From AC-32 sp963719275 (GTDB lineage Bacteria; Actinomycetota; Thermoleophilia; Gaiellales; Gaiellaceae), in the NCBI GenBank assembly GCA_963719275.1, contig CAVRBT010000010.1:62001-126000 (forward strand): a stretch of DNA of 64,000 nt, written 5' to 3'. The translations under genes and the position numbers were made by a program. Position 1 is the stretch's first letter; the number at the start of each line of letters is the position of its first letter. Under the pieces are notes generated by a model. It was not told where the DNA came from, did not search any database, and saw nothing but the letters and a program-made list of their open reading frames with translations. Of the stretch, positions 7,943 through 16,671 are shown piece after piece.

Positions 7943-8857
7943 ATGGACGCGGTGGGGCTCTCACCCGAGGGACAGGCCGAGACGATCGGTCAGCGTCTGC
8001 GGCGCCTGCGGCACGAACGTGGGCTGTCCCAGCGCGAGCTCGCGAGTCCCGGCGTCTCGTACGCGTACATCTCCCGCATCGAGGCCGGTGCGCGGCGCCC
8101 CTCGGTCAAGGCTCTGCGGATGCTGGCGCGCAAACTCGGGGTCTCCGCCGACTACCTCGAGACGGGATCGGAGATCCGCGACGTCGACGAGCGGGAGCTG
8201 CGCATCACGGACGCCGAGCTCGGGCTGCGCCTCGACGAGGACACCGACCAGGCCGAGACCGCGCTTCTCCGGCTCCGCAACGAGGCTGTTGCCGCAGGTG
8301 ACGCGATCGCAGCCTCCCGCGCGAGCCTCGCGCTCGGACTGGCCTCTGCGGCCGCCGGCCGGAACGCCGACGCGATCGAGCGGCTCGAGGCCGGCCTCGA
8401 GGTTTCACGGGTTTCTCCGAGCCTTCGCCCCGATGTCTTCGCGACGCTCGGCCGCGCGTACACGGCGACGAGCCGCCCGGACCTGGCGGTCGAGCTGTTC
8501 GAGCGCTGCCTGGAAGAGATCGCCGAGGATGCGCCCGAGGATCTCGCGGCCCAGGTTCGGTTCACGACGTATCTCAGCAGCGCGCTGAGCGATCTCGACG
8601 ACCTCGAACGGGCGCAGTCGGTCCTCGACGCCGCGCTCGAGGGGGTGGACGGCGAGGTGACCGACGCGTACGCGCGCATTCGCCTCTACCGCTCGCTCGC
8701 GCGGCTGAACGACGCCCGGGGGCGGCCTCTCACCGCGCTCGAGTACGTGCGGCGCGCGCTCGCCCTGCTCGCCGTCACGGACGACGCCGAGGAGCTCGCG
8801 CGCGCCGCCGACCTCGCCGCCGAGCCCGTCGGCACCGACACGCACGCCGCCCGGTGA
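7943..8857 (+). CDS. XRE-family regulator with TPR-like domain (short form)
   Basis: 304 aa. An XRE helix-turn-helix (residues 12-70; RLRRLRHERGLSQRELA then ISRIEAGARRPSVKALRMLA) is followed by an alpha-helical repeat region resembling tetratricopeptides (AIERLEAGLEVS, AVELFERCLEEI, LTALEYVRRAL). It is similar in plan to the 449-aa regulator at 28887-30236 but about 145 residues shorter, and its end forms GTGA with the glycosylase start. ATG 7943 is chosen because the HTH follows directly; in-frame GTG 7934 is possible. No peptide ORF follows this copy. It may be a C-terminally truncated relative. Confidence 0.8.
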   Translation: MDAVGLSPEGQAETIGQRLRRLRHERGLSQRELASPGVSYAYISRIEAGARRPSVKALRMLARKLGVSADYLETGSEIRDVDERELRITDAELGLRLDEDTDQAETALLRLRNEAVAAGDAIAASRASLALGLASAAAGRNADAIERLEAGLEVSRVSPSLRPDVFATLGRAYTATSRPDLAVELFERCLEEIAEDAPEDLAAQVRFTTYLSSALSDLDDLERAQSVLDAALEGVDGEVTDAYARIRLYRSLARLNDARGRPLTALEYVRRALALLAVTDDAEELARAADLAAEPVGTDTHAAR

Positions 8858-9705
8858 TCACGGCCGCGGTCCGACCGCGCGGCCCATACTCCCTGCGCGA
8901 CACGACCCGCGCAGGCAGCGACGCGACCCGAGCGGTGGTGGACGGCGTGCTCGTCGCTGCGCTCGCGAGCGGCGGCGCGGGTCGCGCGTGGCAGCAGGCC
9001 GACGGCGCGGTCCAGCTGCGCGCGCCGCACGAGGCCGGGCTCGACGAGCTGCGGTTCGTGCTCGCGCTCGACGATGACCACGCCGAGTTCCTGCGCCGCT
9101 TCTCGCGCGACCCGCTGATCGGCGAGGCGACGCGGCGCGTGCGCGGGCTGCGTCCGCTGCGGACTCCGACGGTCGCGCAAGCACTGCTGCGGGCGGTCTG
9201 CGGGCAGCTGATCCAGGCGCGGCGGGCCCGGTCGATCGAGCGGACGGTCGTGAAAGCGCTGATGCCGTCGCTGACGGGCACGCGCCTGCACTCGCCGCCG
9301 GATTGCGCCGCCTTCGCACGCCTCGCGCCTGCGGAGCTGCGCAAGCTCGGGCTCGGCATGCGGCGCGGCGGTGCGCTCGTCCGCATCTGCCGCTCGCTCG
9401 ACCTCGAGCGGCTGCGCTCGCTCCCCGGCGACGCGTGCGCCGACCGGCTCCTACGCGAGCGCGGGCTCGGGCCCTGGTCGGTCGGTGTCGTCTTCCTCGA
9501 AGGGCTCGGCCGTTACGACCGGGGTCTCGTCGCCGACCTCGGGTTGGTGAAGCTGCTTTCTGCCTTGCGCGGGCGGTGGGTCGAGGGGTGGGAGACGGCC
9601 GAGCTGCTCGAGCCGTACGGCGAGTGGGCCGGGCTCGCGAGCGTGTACCTGCTGCACGCGTACAAGAACGGCCTCGTGCCGGTGCCGAGACCCCGCGCCG
9701 CCTGA
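8854..9705 (+). CDS. DNA-3-methyladenine glycosylase 2-like (AlkA-type HhH-GPD)
   Basis: 283 aa. The C-terminal half carries the helix-hairpin-helix/GPD signature: LRKLGLGMRRG, then RGLGPWSVGVVFLEGLGRYD around residue 205, and the presumed catalytic Asp in LVADLGLVKLL (about 228). It would excise alkylated bases in repair. GTG overlaps the upstream stop as GTGA, so it is translated with the XRE regulator. Confidence 0.8.
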   Translation: MITAAVRPRGPYSLRDTTRAGSDATRAVVDGVLVAALASGGAGRAWQQADGAVQLRAPHEAGLDELRFVLALDDDHAEFLRRFSRDPLIGEATRRVRGLRPLRTPTVAQALLRAVCGQLIQARRARSIERTVVKALMPSLTGTRLHSPPDCAAFARLAPAELRKLGLGMRRGGALVRICRSLDLERLRSLPGDACADRLLRERGLGPWSVGVVFLEGLGRYDRGLVADLGLVKLLSALRGRWVEGWETAELLEPYGEWAGLASVYLLHAYKNGLVPVPRPRAA

Positions 9706-9769
9706 ATTGGCGAACTCGACGAGACGACGGCGATGCCGCCGTCCCGTCAATCCCGCCTAGACTCGGCGC

Positions 9770-10588
9770 ATGGACGCGCGCCGCGTCGCCATCCTCGGCG
9801 CCGGAACGATCGGCGAGTCGCTCCTGCGCGGCCTGCTCAGCGGCGGCTGGCGCGAGCCGTCCGAGATCGTCGCGACGGTGCGCGACGAGGAGCGTGCCCG
9901 CGAGCTCGAGCAGCAGCACGGGGTGAGGGTCACGCTCTCCAACGCCGAGGCGGTAGCCGGCGCGAAGCTGGTCGTGATCGCAGTCAAGCCGCAGGACTTC
10001 GACGTGCTGCTCGGCGAGATCGGCGGCGTGCTGACGCCGGAGCAGACCGTGCTCTCCGTCGCCGCCGCGATCCCGACTTCCGCGATCGAACGGCAGATCG
10101 CCGACGGAGTGCCGGTCGTTCGCGCGATGCCGAACCGGCCTGCGACCGTTCACGAGGGTATTGCCGGAATCTGCGCCGGCTCGCACGCGGGCGATGAGCA
10201 TCTGCGGCTCGCGGAGGAGGCCCTCAGCCACCTCGGCCGGGTCGTCGAGGTGCCCGAGCGCTACATGGACGCCGTCACCGCCGTCTCGGGGTCCGGCCCC
10301 GCGTACTTCGCGCTACTCGCCGAAGCGATGATCGAGGCCGGGATCCTGCTCGGGCTCTCGCGCGAGGTGTCGACCCAGCTGGTGGTGCAGACGATGCTCG
10401 GCACCGCGCGGCTGCTGCGGGACGAGGGTATCCACCCGGTCGAGCTGCGTGAGCAGGTGACCTCCCCCGGCGGGACGACGATCCGCGCAATCCGCGAGCT
10501 GGAGCGCGCAGGCGTGCGTGCGGCGTTCCTAAACGCCATCCAGGCGGCGATGGAGCGCTCGCGGGAGTTGGCGGCCGGCGAACAGTGA
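9770..10588 (+). CDS. proC: Pyrroline-5-carboxylate reductase
   Basis: 272 aa, full family length. N-terminal Rossmann motif GAGTIGESLLRGL, VIAVKPQD, the MPNRPATVHEG loop and the C-terminal dimerisation signature AVSGSGPAYFALLAEAM then VTSPGGTTIRAI. It catalyses the last step of proline synthesis with NAD(P)H. Leaderless pattern: TAGACT (9758-9763), 6 nt, ATG. Confidence 0.95.
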   Translation: MDARRVAILGAGTIGESLLRGLLSGGWREPSEIVATVRDEERARELEQQHGVRVTLSNAEAVAGAKLVVIAVKPQDFDVLLGEIGGVLTPEQTVLSVAAAIPTSAIERQIADGVPVVRAMPNRPATVHEGIAGICAGSHAGDEHLRLAEEALSHLGRVVEVPERYMDAVTAVSGSGPAYFALLAEAMIEAGILLGLSREVSTQLVVQTMLGTARLLRDEGIHPVELREQVTSPGGTTIRAIRELERAGVRAAFLNAIQAAMERSRELAAGEQ

Positions 10589-10597
10589 CTGCGCTCC

Positions 10598-10760
10598 TTC
10601 GCCGCGGGGAGGGGGCTTTGGGGGAAACCGGGAGGTTCCCCCGCACGGAGTCCGCGACGGAGTCGCGGCGTGCTCGGAGCAAGCAGGGGGTACTCGGGGG
10701 AAACACGGTTTCCCCCGAGGGACGGAGCCGCGAGGCGGCGGGAGAGCTCGCCACGGGCGA
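10598..10760. repeat. Dispersed palindromic repeat, family B, copy 1
   Basis: Two hairpins about 50 bp apart: GGGGGAAACC / GGTTCCCCC (10620-10642) and a perfect 12-bp pair CTCGGGGGAAAC / GTTTCCCCCGAG (10693-10719). An inverted copy with the same order lies at 39915-40050 and a one-hairpin copy at 38547-38640. The element is bracketed by near-identical host sequence (GGCGA[A/G]CAGTGAC...GCTCC at about 10577 and 10757). It fills the proC-pgl gap; the 60-codon frame across it is not a gene. Confidence 0.75.
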
Positions 10761-10763
10761 GCA

Positions 10764-11456
10764 GTGACGCTCCACGGCGTAAAGCTCACGGTCTGCGACG
10801 ACGCCGAGCACGTGGGGTCGGCCGTCGCCGACGAGCTCGTCGCGGCTGCGCGGTCGGGGGCCGCGATCGCGCTCACGGGCGGCCGCTCGCCGGGACGCGC
10901 ATACGAGCTGGCGGCCGAGCGCGAGCCCGACTGGAGCACGGCGTCGGTGTGGTGGAGTGACGAGCGCTGCGTGCCGCCCGAGGACGAGCGCTCGAACTAC
11001 CGGCTCGCGCGAGAGACGCTCCTCAACCGGCTCGAGGCGATTCCGCGCGAGGTGCAGCGCATCAACGGCGAGCTCGGCTCCGAGAAGGCGGCGCGGGAGT
11101 ACGACGAGCTGTTGCGCGGCGTGTCGCTCGAGCTCGTGCTGCTCGGGATCGGCCCGGATGGCCACACAGCCTCGCTCTTCCCGGACCAGCCGACCCTTGA
11201 CGAACGAGAACGGCGCGCGATCCCGGCAGAGGCGACGCTCGAGCCGTTCGTCGAGCGCGTGACGCTGACGCTGCCGGTGCTGTGCTCGGCGCCAACGGTC
11301 GTGTTCATCGTGACCGGCGACGAGAAGGCGGAAGCCGTCGAGCGTGCCTTCGCCCGGCCGCCCGACCGCTCGACGCCCGCAAGCCTCGTCCGCTCCACCG
11401 CGGGACACACCAGAGTGGTCGTCGACGCGGCCGCCGCGGCGCGTTTGCCACGCTAG
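10764..11456 (+). CDS. pgl: 6-phosphogluconolactonase
   Basis: 230 aa, NagB/RpiA fold. Family motifs: ALTGGRSPGRAYEL, WWSDERCVPPEDERSNY, and LGIGPDGHTASLFP. It hydrolyses 6-phosphogluconolactone in the oxidative pentose phosphate pathway. GTG 10764 begins directly after the inserted repeat element; no Shine-Dalgarno sequence is visible. Confidence 0.92.
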   Translation: MTLHGVKLTVCDDAEHVGSAVADELVAAARSGAAIALTGGRSPGRAYELAAEREPDWSTASVWWSDERCVPPEDERSNYRLARETLLNRLEAIPREVQRINGELGSEKAAREYDELLRGVSLELVLLGIGPDGHTASLFPDQPTLDERERRAIPAEATLEPFVERVTLTLPVLCSAPTVVFIVTGDEKAEAVERAFARPPDRSTPASLVRSTAGHTRVVVDAAAAARLPR

Positions 11457-11489
11457 ACACCGCGCGGGGGGCGGTGCTATACCCCGCGC

Positions 11490-12035
11490 ATGGCCGCCAC
11501 CGAACCCAAGCCGATTTTGGACGTCCTCACCCTCGACAAGCCGGAACAGCTGAAGGCGCTGGGGCATCCGCTCCGACTGCGCGTACTCGAGACGCTGGGC
11601 GCCGGCGACGGCGAGCAGCTGACCAACCGCGAGCTCGCGAACCGGCTCGGGGTCGATCCCGGGCACCTGCACTTCCACGTGCGGATGCTGCTTCGCGCGG
11701 GCCTGATCGAGCTGACCGAGGGCGGGCAGGGCCGCGAGAAGCCGTACCGGGCTGTCGCGCGCACCGTGCGTGTAGCGCCTGCGCTCCTGAAGGCTGACGC
11801 GACGAGCGACCTGCGGGCGGCGATGCTGGACGAGGTGCAGCGCGGCTGGGCCGAGCACGGCGCCACCGGAGCGTTCCGCTCGGCGCAGGTGACCGCGCGA
11901 ATCACGCAGGAGCAGGCGGTGGAGCTGATCCAGGAGCTCGTCGAGCACGCCCGCGACGCCGAGGACCCGTCGCTCGCGCCGATCGTGATCACGACGGTGC
12001 TCCACCCGCCGACGACGGTCGAGCTCGAGCCCTAG
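11490..12035 (+). CDS. ArsR-like winged-helix transcriptional regulator
   Basis: 181 aa. An N-terminal winged helix (residues 15-80) reads QLKALGHPLRLRVLETL, TNRELANRLGVDPGHLHFHVRMLLRAGLIE. No cysteine metal-site is visible. The C-terminal half is a helical effector domain like those in 'helix-turn-helix domain' regulators of this class. TATACC lies 6 nt before the ATG (leaderless). The stop shares CTAG (12032-12035) with the opposing gene. Confidence 0.85.
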   Translation: MAATEPKPILDVLTLDKPEQLKALGHPLRLRVLETLGAGDGEQLTNRELANRLGVDPGHLHFHVRMLLRAGLIELTEGGQGREKPYRAVARTVRVAPALLKADATSDLRAAMLDEVQRGWAEHGATGAFRSAQVTARITQEQAVELIQELVEHARDAEDPSLAPIVITTVLHPPTTVELEP

Positions 12036-12730
12036 GCCGGACCCGGCAGCAGCGGTGAGCTGAGCTCGACCTCAATCCCGCGGCGGCGCGCGAGCGCCTG
12101 CAGCACGACCACGGTGTCGGCGACAGGCAGGTCCTCGAGGTACTCCTCGCGCGTCGCGAACGACTCGAGTACCGCCTCCGCCGCCTCGGTGTAGCGGAGG
12201 ACGTCCCGTGCCGCGAGGTAAGCAAGCGCGTCGCCGACGGCGCTGGGGAAGTCGTCGCGGGTGCGAACGGCGTCCGCATGGACGCGTGCCTCTTCGTCGT
12301 CGCCGAGCACGAGCAGCGCGAGCGCGGCCGCGTAGCGGCCGATCGGGCCTTCGGCGTCGGGTGCGCCGGTCTCGAGCGCCCAGCGCGCCGCATCCTCAGC
12401 CGCAGGCCAGTCGCCGGCGAGGACGAGCGACTTCACAGCGCCGATAGGGCGCCCCCAGCTGCCCGGCGGCGCGTCGGCGAAGCTCTCGCGATAGCGCTCG
12501 GCGGCGCGGTGGAACCAGGTGTCCGCCGCATCGGCGCGGCCGAGCATGAGGAGCGCGAGCCCGGCCCCGCCGGCCGCGTTGCCGAGCCGCGTGAGCTGGC
12601 GCTGACGCGTGTCAGCCTCCCGCGCGTCCGGAAGCCGCGCCTCGCCGTCGCGGTAGCGGGCCTCCTCGCGCTCGAGATGCGCGTCCCAGTCGTCGTCGCG
12701 ACGCTCGCGCGGGCCACCTGTTTTAGGCAC
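12032..12730 (-). CDS. TPR-like hypothetical protein
   Basis: 232 aa, alpha-helical, Ala/Arg/Glu-rich with Trp in repeat positions (DTWFHRAAERYRESFADAPPGSWGRPIGAVKSL; AAEDAARWALETG), suggesting tetratricopeptide-like hairpins. No catalytic motif. GGGAGGAGG is centred 7-10 nt before GTG 12730; the in-frame TTG at 12736 abuts it, so GTG is preferred. Role unknown. Confidence 0.7.
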   Translation of the reverse strand: MPKTGGPRERRDDDWDAHLEREEARYRDGEARLPDAREADTRQRQLTRLGNAAGGAGLALLMLGRADAADTWFHRAAERYRESFADAPPGSWGRPIGAVKSLVLAGDWPAAEDAARWALETGAPDAEGPIGRYAAALALLVLGDDEEARVHADAVRTRDDFPSAVGDALAYLAARDVLRYTEAAEAVLESFATREEYLEDLPVADTVVVLQALARRRGIEVELSSPLLPGPA

Positions 12731-12827
12731 ACCCAACCTCCTCCCCGGGGCGATCGTATCCAGGGCAGACGCACGTGTCCGTCACGCGAGTGTGGCGGGA
12801 GCGTGACGATTGACTAGGGTCTCCGGC

Positions 12828-14018
12828 GTGCGGGAGCTGCGCGAGGTCTTCTACGTCCACGGCGTCCGCACGGCGTTCGGGCGGGCCGGCCCGAAGGGCG
12901 TCTTCTGGCGGACCCGAGCCGACGACATGGGCGTCAAGGTGGTGCGCGAGCTGCTGCGGCGAAACCCAACGCTGCCGCCCGAGCAGATCGACGACGTCGT
13001 CATGGCGGCGACCGCGCAGGTCGGCGACCAGGGGCTCACGCTCGGCCGCGACGTCGCGCTTCTTGCCGGACTGCCGCAGACGGTGCCGGGCTTCGCCGTC
13101 GACCGCATGTGCGCCGGCGCCCTCACCGCGGTGACGGCGGGCGCAGGCGAGATCGCGATGGGCGCGGCGGACGTCGTGCTTGCGGGCGGGGTCGAGCACA
13201 TGGGCCACCACCCGATGGGCGATGACGTCGACTTCAACCCGCGTTTCGTCGCCGAGCGGCTCGTCGACACCTCTGCGGTCACGATGGGCGCGACGGCCGA
13301 GAACCTCCACGATCGCTTCCCGCAGCTGACGAAGGAGGCGGCCGACTCGTACGCCGTGCGGTCGCAGCAGCGCGCCGCGGCGGCCTGGGAGAACGGCGTG
13401 ATGCGCGAGACGGTCGAGCCGATGTCGGTCTTCACCGACGACGGCTGGCGGATGGCCGACCGCGACGAGTTCCTCCGCCCGGACACGAGCATGGAGGCGC
13501 TCGCGGCGCTGCCGACGCCCTTCCGCGCCGGCGGCCGGGTGACCGCCGGGAACTCCGCCGGGCTCACCGACGGCGCGACGGTGTGCCTCCTCTGCTCGCA
13601 TGAGGGCGCGCGCGAGCACTCGCTCGAGCCGCGGATGCGCCTCGTCTCGTACGCGTTCGCGGGCGTGGAGCCGGAGCTGATGGGGCTCGGGCCGGTACCG
13701 GCGACGCGGAAGGCGCTCGAGCGAGCCGGCCTCCAGCTCGACGAGATCGGCCTCTTCGAGCTGAACGAGCCGTTCGCGGTGCAGGTGCTCAGCTGGTGCG
13801 ACGGCCTCGGCGTCGATCCCGAGGACGAGCGCCTGAACCCGTACGGCGGCGCGATCGCCTGCGGCCACCCGCTCGCCGCGACCGGTGTCCGGCTGCTGGC
13901 GCAGCTTGCGTACGGCTTCCGCGAGCGACCGGACGTGCGCTACGGGCTCACCGCGCTCTGCGTCGGGATGGGCATGGGCGCTGCGTTGATCTGGGAGAAC
14001 GTCGCTGCCCGAGACTGA
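12828..14018 (+). CDS. fadA: Acetyl-CoA acyltransferase (thiolase)
   Basis: 396 aa. Thiolase fold with acyl-accepting Cys in DRMCAGAL (about 95), the GHPLAATG His (about 347) and second Cys in TALCVGMGMG near the C-terminus. It performs the thiolytic last step of fatty acid beta-oxidation. The GTG at 12828 is preceded by TAGGGT with 7 nt between (leaderless pattern), better than the TTG at 12810 that lies inside the promoter. The downstream gene encodes the other two beta-oxidation activities. Confidence 0.93.
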   Translation: MRELREVFYVHGVRTAFGRAGPKGVFWRTRADDMGVKVVRELLRRNPTLPPEQIDDVVMAATAQVGDQGLTLGRDVALLAGLPQTVPGFAVDRMCAGALTAVTAGAGEIAMGAADVVLAGGVEHMGHHPMGDDVDFNPRFVAERLVDTSAVTMGATAENLHDRFPQLTKEAADSYAVRSQQRAAAAWENGVMRETVEPMSVFTDDGWRMADRDEFLRPDTSMEALAALPTPFRAGGRVTAGNSAGLTDGATVCLLCSHEGAREHSLEPRMRLVSYAFAGVEPELMGLGPVPATRKALERAGLQLDEIGLFELNEPFAVQVLSWCDGLGVDPEDERLNPYGGAIACGHPLAATGVRLLAQLAYGFRERPDVRYGLTALCVGMGMGAALIWENVAARD

Positions 14019-15981
14019 GTTCAAGCTCGCGGCGGTCGAACTTGACGCCGGTCGCGTCGCGGTCGTGACGATCGACAACGGCGAGGACTACACGAAGCCG
14101 ACCTTCTTCGGCCGCGCTGCGCTGGAGTCGCTGGAGCGACTGCTGCCGGAGCTCGTGGAGGGCAACTGGACGGCGCTCGTGCTGACCGGCAAGCCGTTCG
14201 TGTTCGCGGCCGGCGCCGACATCACGGAGTTCCCGAACGCGACGCGCGAGCTGGCGATCGAAGGGAGCCGCGCGGGACACGAGCTCTTCGGCCGGATCCG
14301 CGCGCTGCCGTTCCCGGCCGTCGCCGCCGTCAACGGCGCCTGCCTCGGCGGCGGTGTGGAGATCGCGCTCCACTGCTCGGCGCGCACGATCTCGACCGCG
14401 GTCCGGCACTTCGCCTGCCCCGAGTGCTTCCTCGGCATCGTCCCCGCGTGGGGCGGAACGCAGCTGGTGCCGCGACTGGTCGGCGCCGAGACCGCGGTCA
14501 AGTTCGTCGTCGCGAACCCGATGCGGCAGAACCGGATGCTGACCGGGCAGGAAGCATTCGAGCTCGGCTTCGCCGAACGCCTGCTGGAGCCGGCCGAATT
14601 CCTGGACGAGTCGATCACGTTCGCCCTGGAGCTTGCGACCAACGGTGACAGTCACAGTGACAGTCACAGTGACAGTCACTCTGTGGCGGAAGTGATACGG
14701 AAGGCGCGCGGAAGGCTCGACGGACAGGTCCACGGCGCCGCGCGCGCGCCGTACAAGGCGCTCGACCTGATCGAAGGCGCGCTTTCCGGCTGGTCGCTCG
14801 AAGAGGGCTACGCCGCCGAGGAGGAGGCGGTGGGCGAGCTGCTCCCAGGCCGGGAGGCGCAGGCCTCGCTGTACGCGTTCGACCTGGTCGACCGTCGCGC
14901 GAAGCGGCCGCCGGGGAAACCGCAGGCAGCGCCGCGCCGGATCGAGAAGGTCGGTCTGGTGGGCGCAGGCCTGATGGCCGCCCAGCTTGCCGCGCTCTTC
15001 CTACGCCGGCTCGAGCTCCCCGTGGCGATCCGCGACGTGAGCGAGGACGCACTGGCCTCGGCGCGGGAGACGATCGACGAGACGCTTGCCGACCAGGTCG
15101 CGAAGGGCCGCTACGACGAAGGCAAGGCGCGCTTCCTCGCCTCGCTCGTCTCAACCTCCACGAGCTACGACGACTTCGCCGACTGCGACCTCGTCCTCGA
15201 AGCGGTCTTCGAGGAGCTCGACGTCAAGCAGCGGGTCTTCGCGGAGCTGCGGGAGAACACGAAACCGGACTGCATCCTCGCGACGAACACCTCCAGCCTC
15301 TCCGTCGCCGAGATGGGCGCTGACGTCGGGATCCACTTCTTCAACCCGGTCGCCGTGCTGCCGCTGGTCGAGCTCGTGCGTACGCCCGACGCCGACGACG
15401 AGACGCTCGCAACCGCCTGGGCCTTCGCCGAGCAGCTGCGCAAGCGCCCGGTGCTCGTGACCGACGCGCCCGCATTCGTCGTCAACCGCGTCCTCACGCG
15501 CCTGATGAGCGTCGTCCTCGACGCGATCGAGCACGGCACCGATCCCGATGAGGCCGACGACGCGATCCTGCGCCTCGGCCTGCCGACGGCGCCGTCGGTG
15601 TTGCTGCAGATGGTCGGCCCGCGCGTCGCGAACCACGTGCTCGAGACGCTCCACGACGCGTACCCCGACCGTTTTCCGCTCTCGCAGACGCTCGCCAACT
15701 ACGCCGAGGGGAGCGATGAGGTCGCGATCGCCGCGCACGAGCCGCGCACACAAGAGGAGATCCTCGAGAACGCGCTCGAGGCGCTCGCCGACGAGGTCCG
15801 CCACCTGCTCGAGGAGGGCGTCGTCGCCGAGGCGAAGGACGTCGACACGGCGCTGCTGCTCGGCGCCGGCTGGCCCTTCTGGCTCGGCGGGATCACCAAG
15901 CACCTCGACCAGGTGGGCATTTCGGAGAGGATGTTCGGGCGCCCCCTCGCCGAGATCGGAGCGGGAGCGCCTACGCGATGA
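14005..15981 (+). CDS. fadB: Bifunctional enoyl-CoA hydratase / 3-hydroxyacyl-CoA dehydrogenase
   Basis: 658 aa from the proposed start. Crotonase domain (1-250): AGADITEFPN, NGACLGGGVEIALHC, ECFLGIVPAWGG. 3-hydroxyacyl-CoA dehydrogenase domain (from about 315): KVGLVGAGLMAAQLA, LATNTSSL, HFFNPV, then the helical C-terminal domain. An in-frame stop at 13987 limits the N-terminus. The only initiator before GTG 14065 is CTG 14005, which restores the first beta-strand (EFKLAAVELDAGRVAVVTIDN) and overlaps the thiolase end by 14 nt. A DSHS tandem repeat interrupts the crotonase domain near residue 215. Confidence 0.9.
   Translation: MPETEFKLAAVELDAGRVAVVTIDNGEDYTKPTFFGRAALESLERLLPELVEGNWTALVLTGKPFVFAAGADITEFPNATRELAIEGSRAGHELFGRIRALPFPAVAAVNGACLGGGVEIALHCSARTISTAVRHFACPECFLGIVPAWGGTQLVPRLVGAETAVKFVVANPMRQNRMLTGQEAFELGFAERLLEPAEFLDESITFALELATNGDSHSDSHSDSHSVAEVIRKARGRLDGQVHGAARAPYKALDLIEGALSGWSLEEGYAAEEEAVGELLPGREAQASLYAFDLVDRRAKRPPGKPQAAPRRIEKVGLVGAGLMAAQLAALFLRRLELPVAIRDVSEDALASARETIDETLADQVAKGRYDEGKARFLASLVSTSTSYDDFADCDLVLEAVFEELDVKQRVFAELRENTKPDCILATNTSSLSVAEMGADVGIHFFNPVAVLPLVELVRTPDADDETLATAWAFAEQLRKRPVLVTDAPAFVVNRVLTRLMSVVLDAIEHGTDPDEADDAILRLGLPTAPSVLLQMVGPRVANHVLETLHDAYPDRFPLSQTLANYAEGSDEVAIAAHEPRTQEEILENALEALADEVRHLLEEGVVAEAKDVDTALLLGAGWPFWLGGITKHLDQVGISERMFGRPLAEIGAGAPTR
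14645..14680 (+). repeat. In-frame 12-bp tandem repeat (DSHS)x3
   Basis: Three copies of GTGACAGTCACA (the last ends in T) sit inside the hydratase-dehydrogenase gene and encode GDSHSDSHSDSHS. Each unit is itself nearly palindromic. Copy-number change would add or remove four residues without a frameshift. Confidence 0.85.
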
Positions 15982-16565
15982 ACGACGACTGGCGAATCCG
16001 GATCGAGCTGGGCGAGAGCGTCCACGCCGACACGCTGCTCGGCCGGCTCGGCCTCGACCTCGGCTCGGACGAGGCCCAGCGCCTCGCGAAGGAGCTCCAG
16101 GGCCACCGGCTCGCGGTCTCCAACGACGAGGACACCGTCTTCGTCTACGTCGACTCGGCGGCACAGGCCGGCCAGGCCCGGAAGATCGTCGAGGCTGAGC
16201 TGCAGGACGAGGGGATCGGGGCGGAGGTCATCACCGAGCGCTGGCTGCCCGAGGAGGAGCGCTGGACGGGCGAGCCGCCGTCGGAGACCTGGGAGGAAGA
16301 GGTAATCGAGCACGGCCACGCGCCCTGGGAAGTGCGGGTGGAGCTGGCCTCGCACGACGAGGCCGACAAGCTGGCCGACGAGCTCGAGCGTGAGGGCTTC
16401 GACGTCGCGCGGCGCTGGCGCTACCTGATCGTCGGCGCCGGCTCCGAGGAGGAGGCCCGCGCCCTCGCGAAGCGCGTCCACGGCGACGCCGAGCCCGGCG
16501 GCGAGGTCGTGTGGGAGGTCGCCCCGCAGAACCCCTTCGCAGTGTTCGGCGGACTGGGCGGCTAG
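15978..16565 (+). CDS. Hypothetical protein with duplicated ferredoxin-like domain
   Basis: 195-aa acidic protein whose ATG overlaps the upstream stop (ATGA). Two halves look related: WRIRIELGESVHADTLLGRL...VFVYVDSAAQAGQARKIVEAEL and WEVRVELASHDEADKLADEL...LIVGAGSEEEARALAKRV, each a beta-alpha-beta pattern like SPOR/ACT-type modules. Coupled to the beta-oxidation gene but with no recognisable catalytic motif. Confidence 0.8.
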   Translation: MNDDWRIRIELGESVHADTLLGRLGLDLGSDEAQRLAKELQGHRLAVSNDEDTVFVYVDSAAQAGQARKIVEAELQDEGIGAEVITERWLPEEERWTGEPPSETWEEEVIEHGHAPWEVRVELASHDEADKLADELEREGFDVARRWRYLIVGAGSEEEARALAKRVHGDAEPGGEVVWEVAPQNPFAVFGGLGG

Positions 16566-16587
16566 GCCCGACACCCAGATCGTCGGC

Positions 16588-16593
16588 TATACT
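16588..16593 (+). promoter_or_regulatory. -10 box of the helicase gene
   Basis: A consensus TATACT lies 79 nt before the ATG of the helicase gene; no convincing -35 is visible. The implied leader (from about 16600) contains the hairpin GCCCGC...GCGGGC. Confidence 0.4.
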
Positions 16594-16671
16594 TCCGGTG
16601 CGACGCCCGCCGAGGCCATCCGCGCGGGCGCTCTCTCACTGAGATTCGCGGCACGGCGACGTGCTGCAGAC

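Noticed and set aside
10585..10767. 60-codon ORF between proC and pgl
   Set aside because: It lies wholly in the palindromic repeat element and has no coding character.
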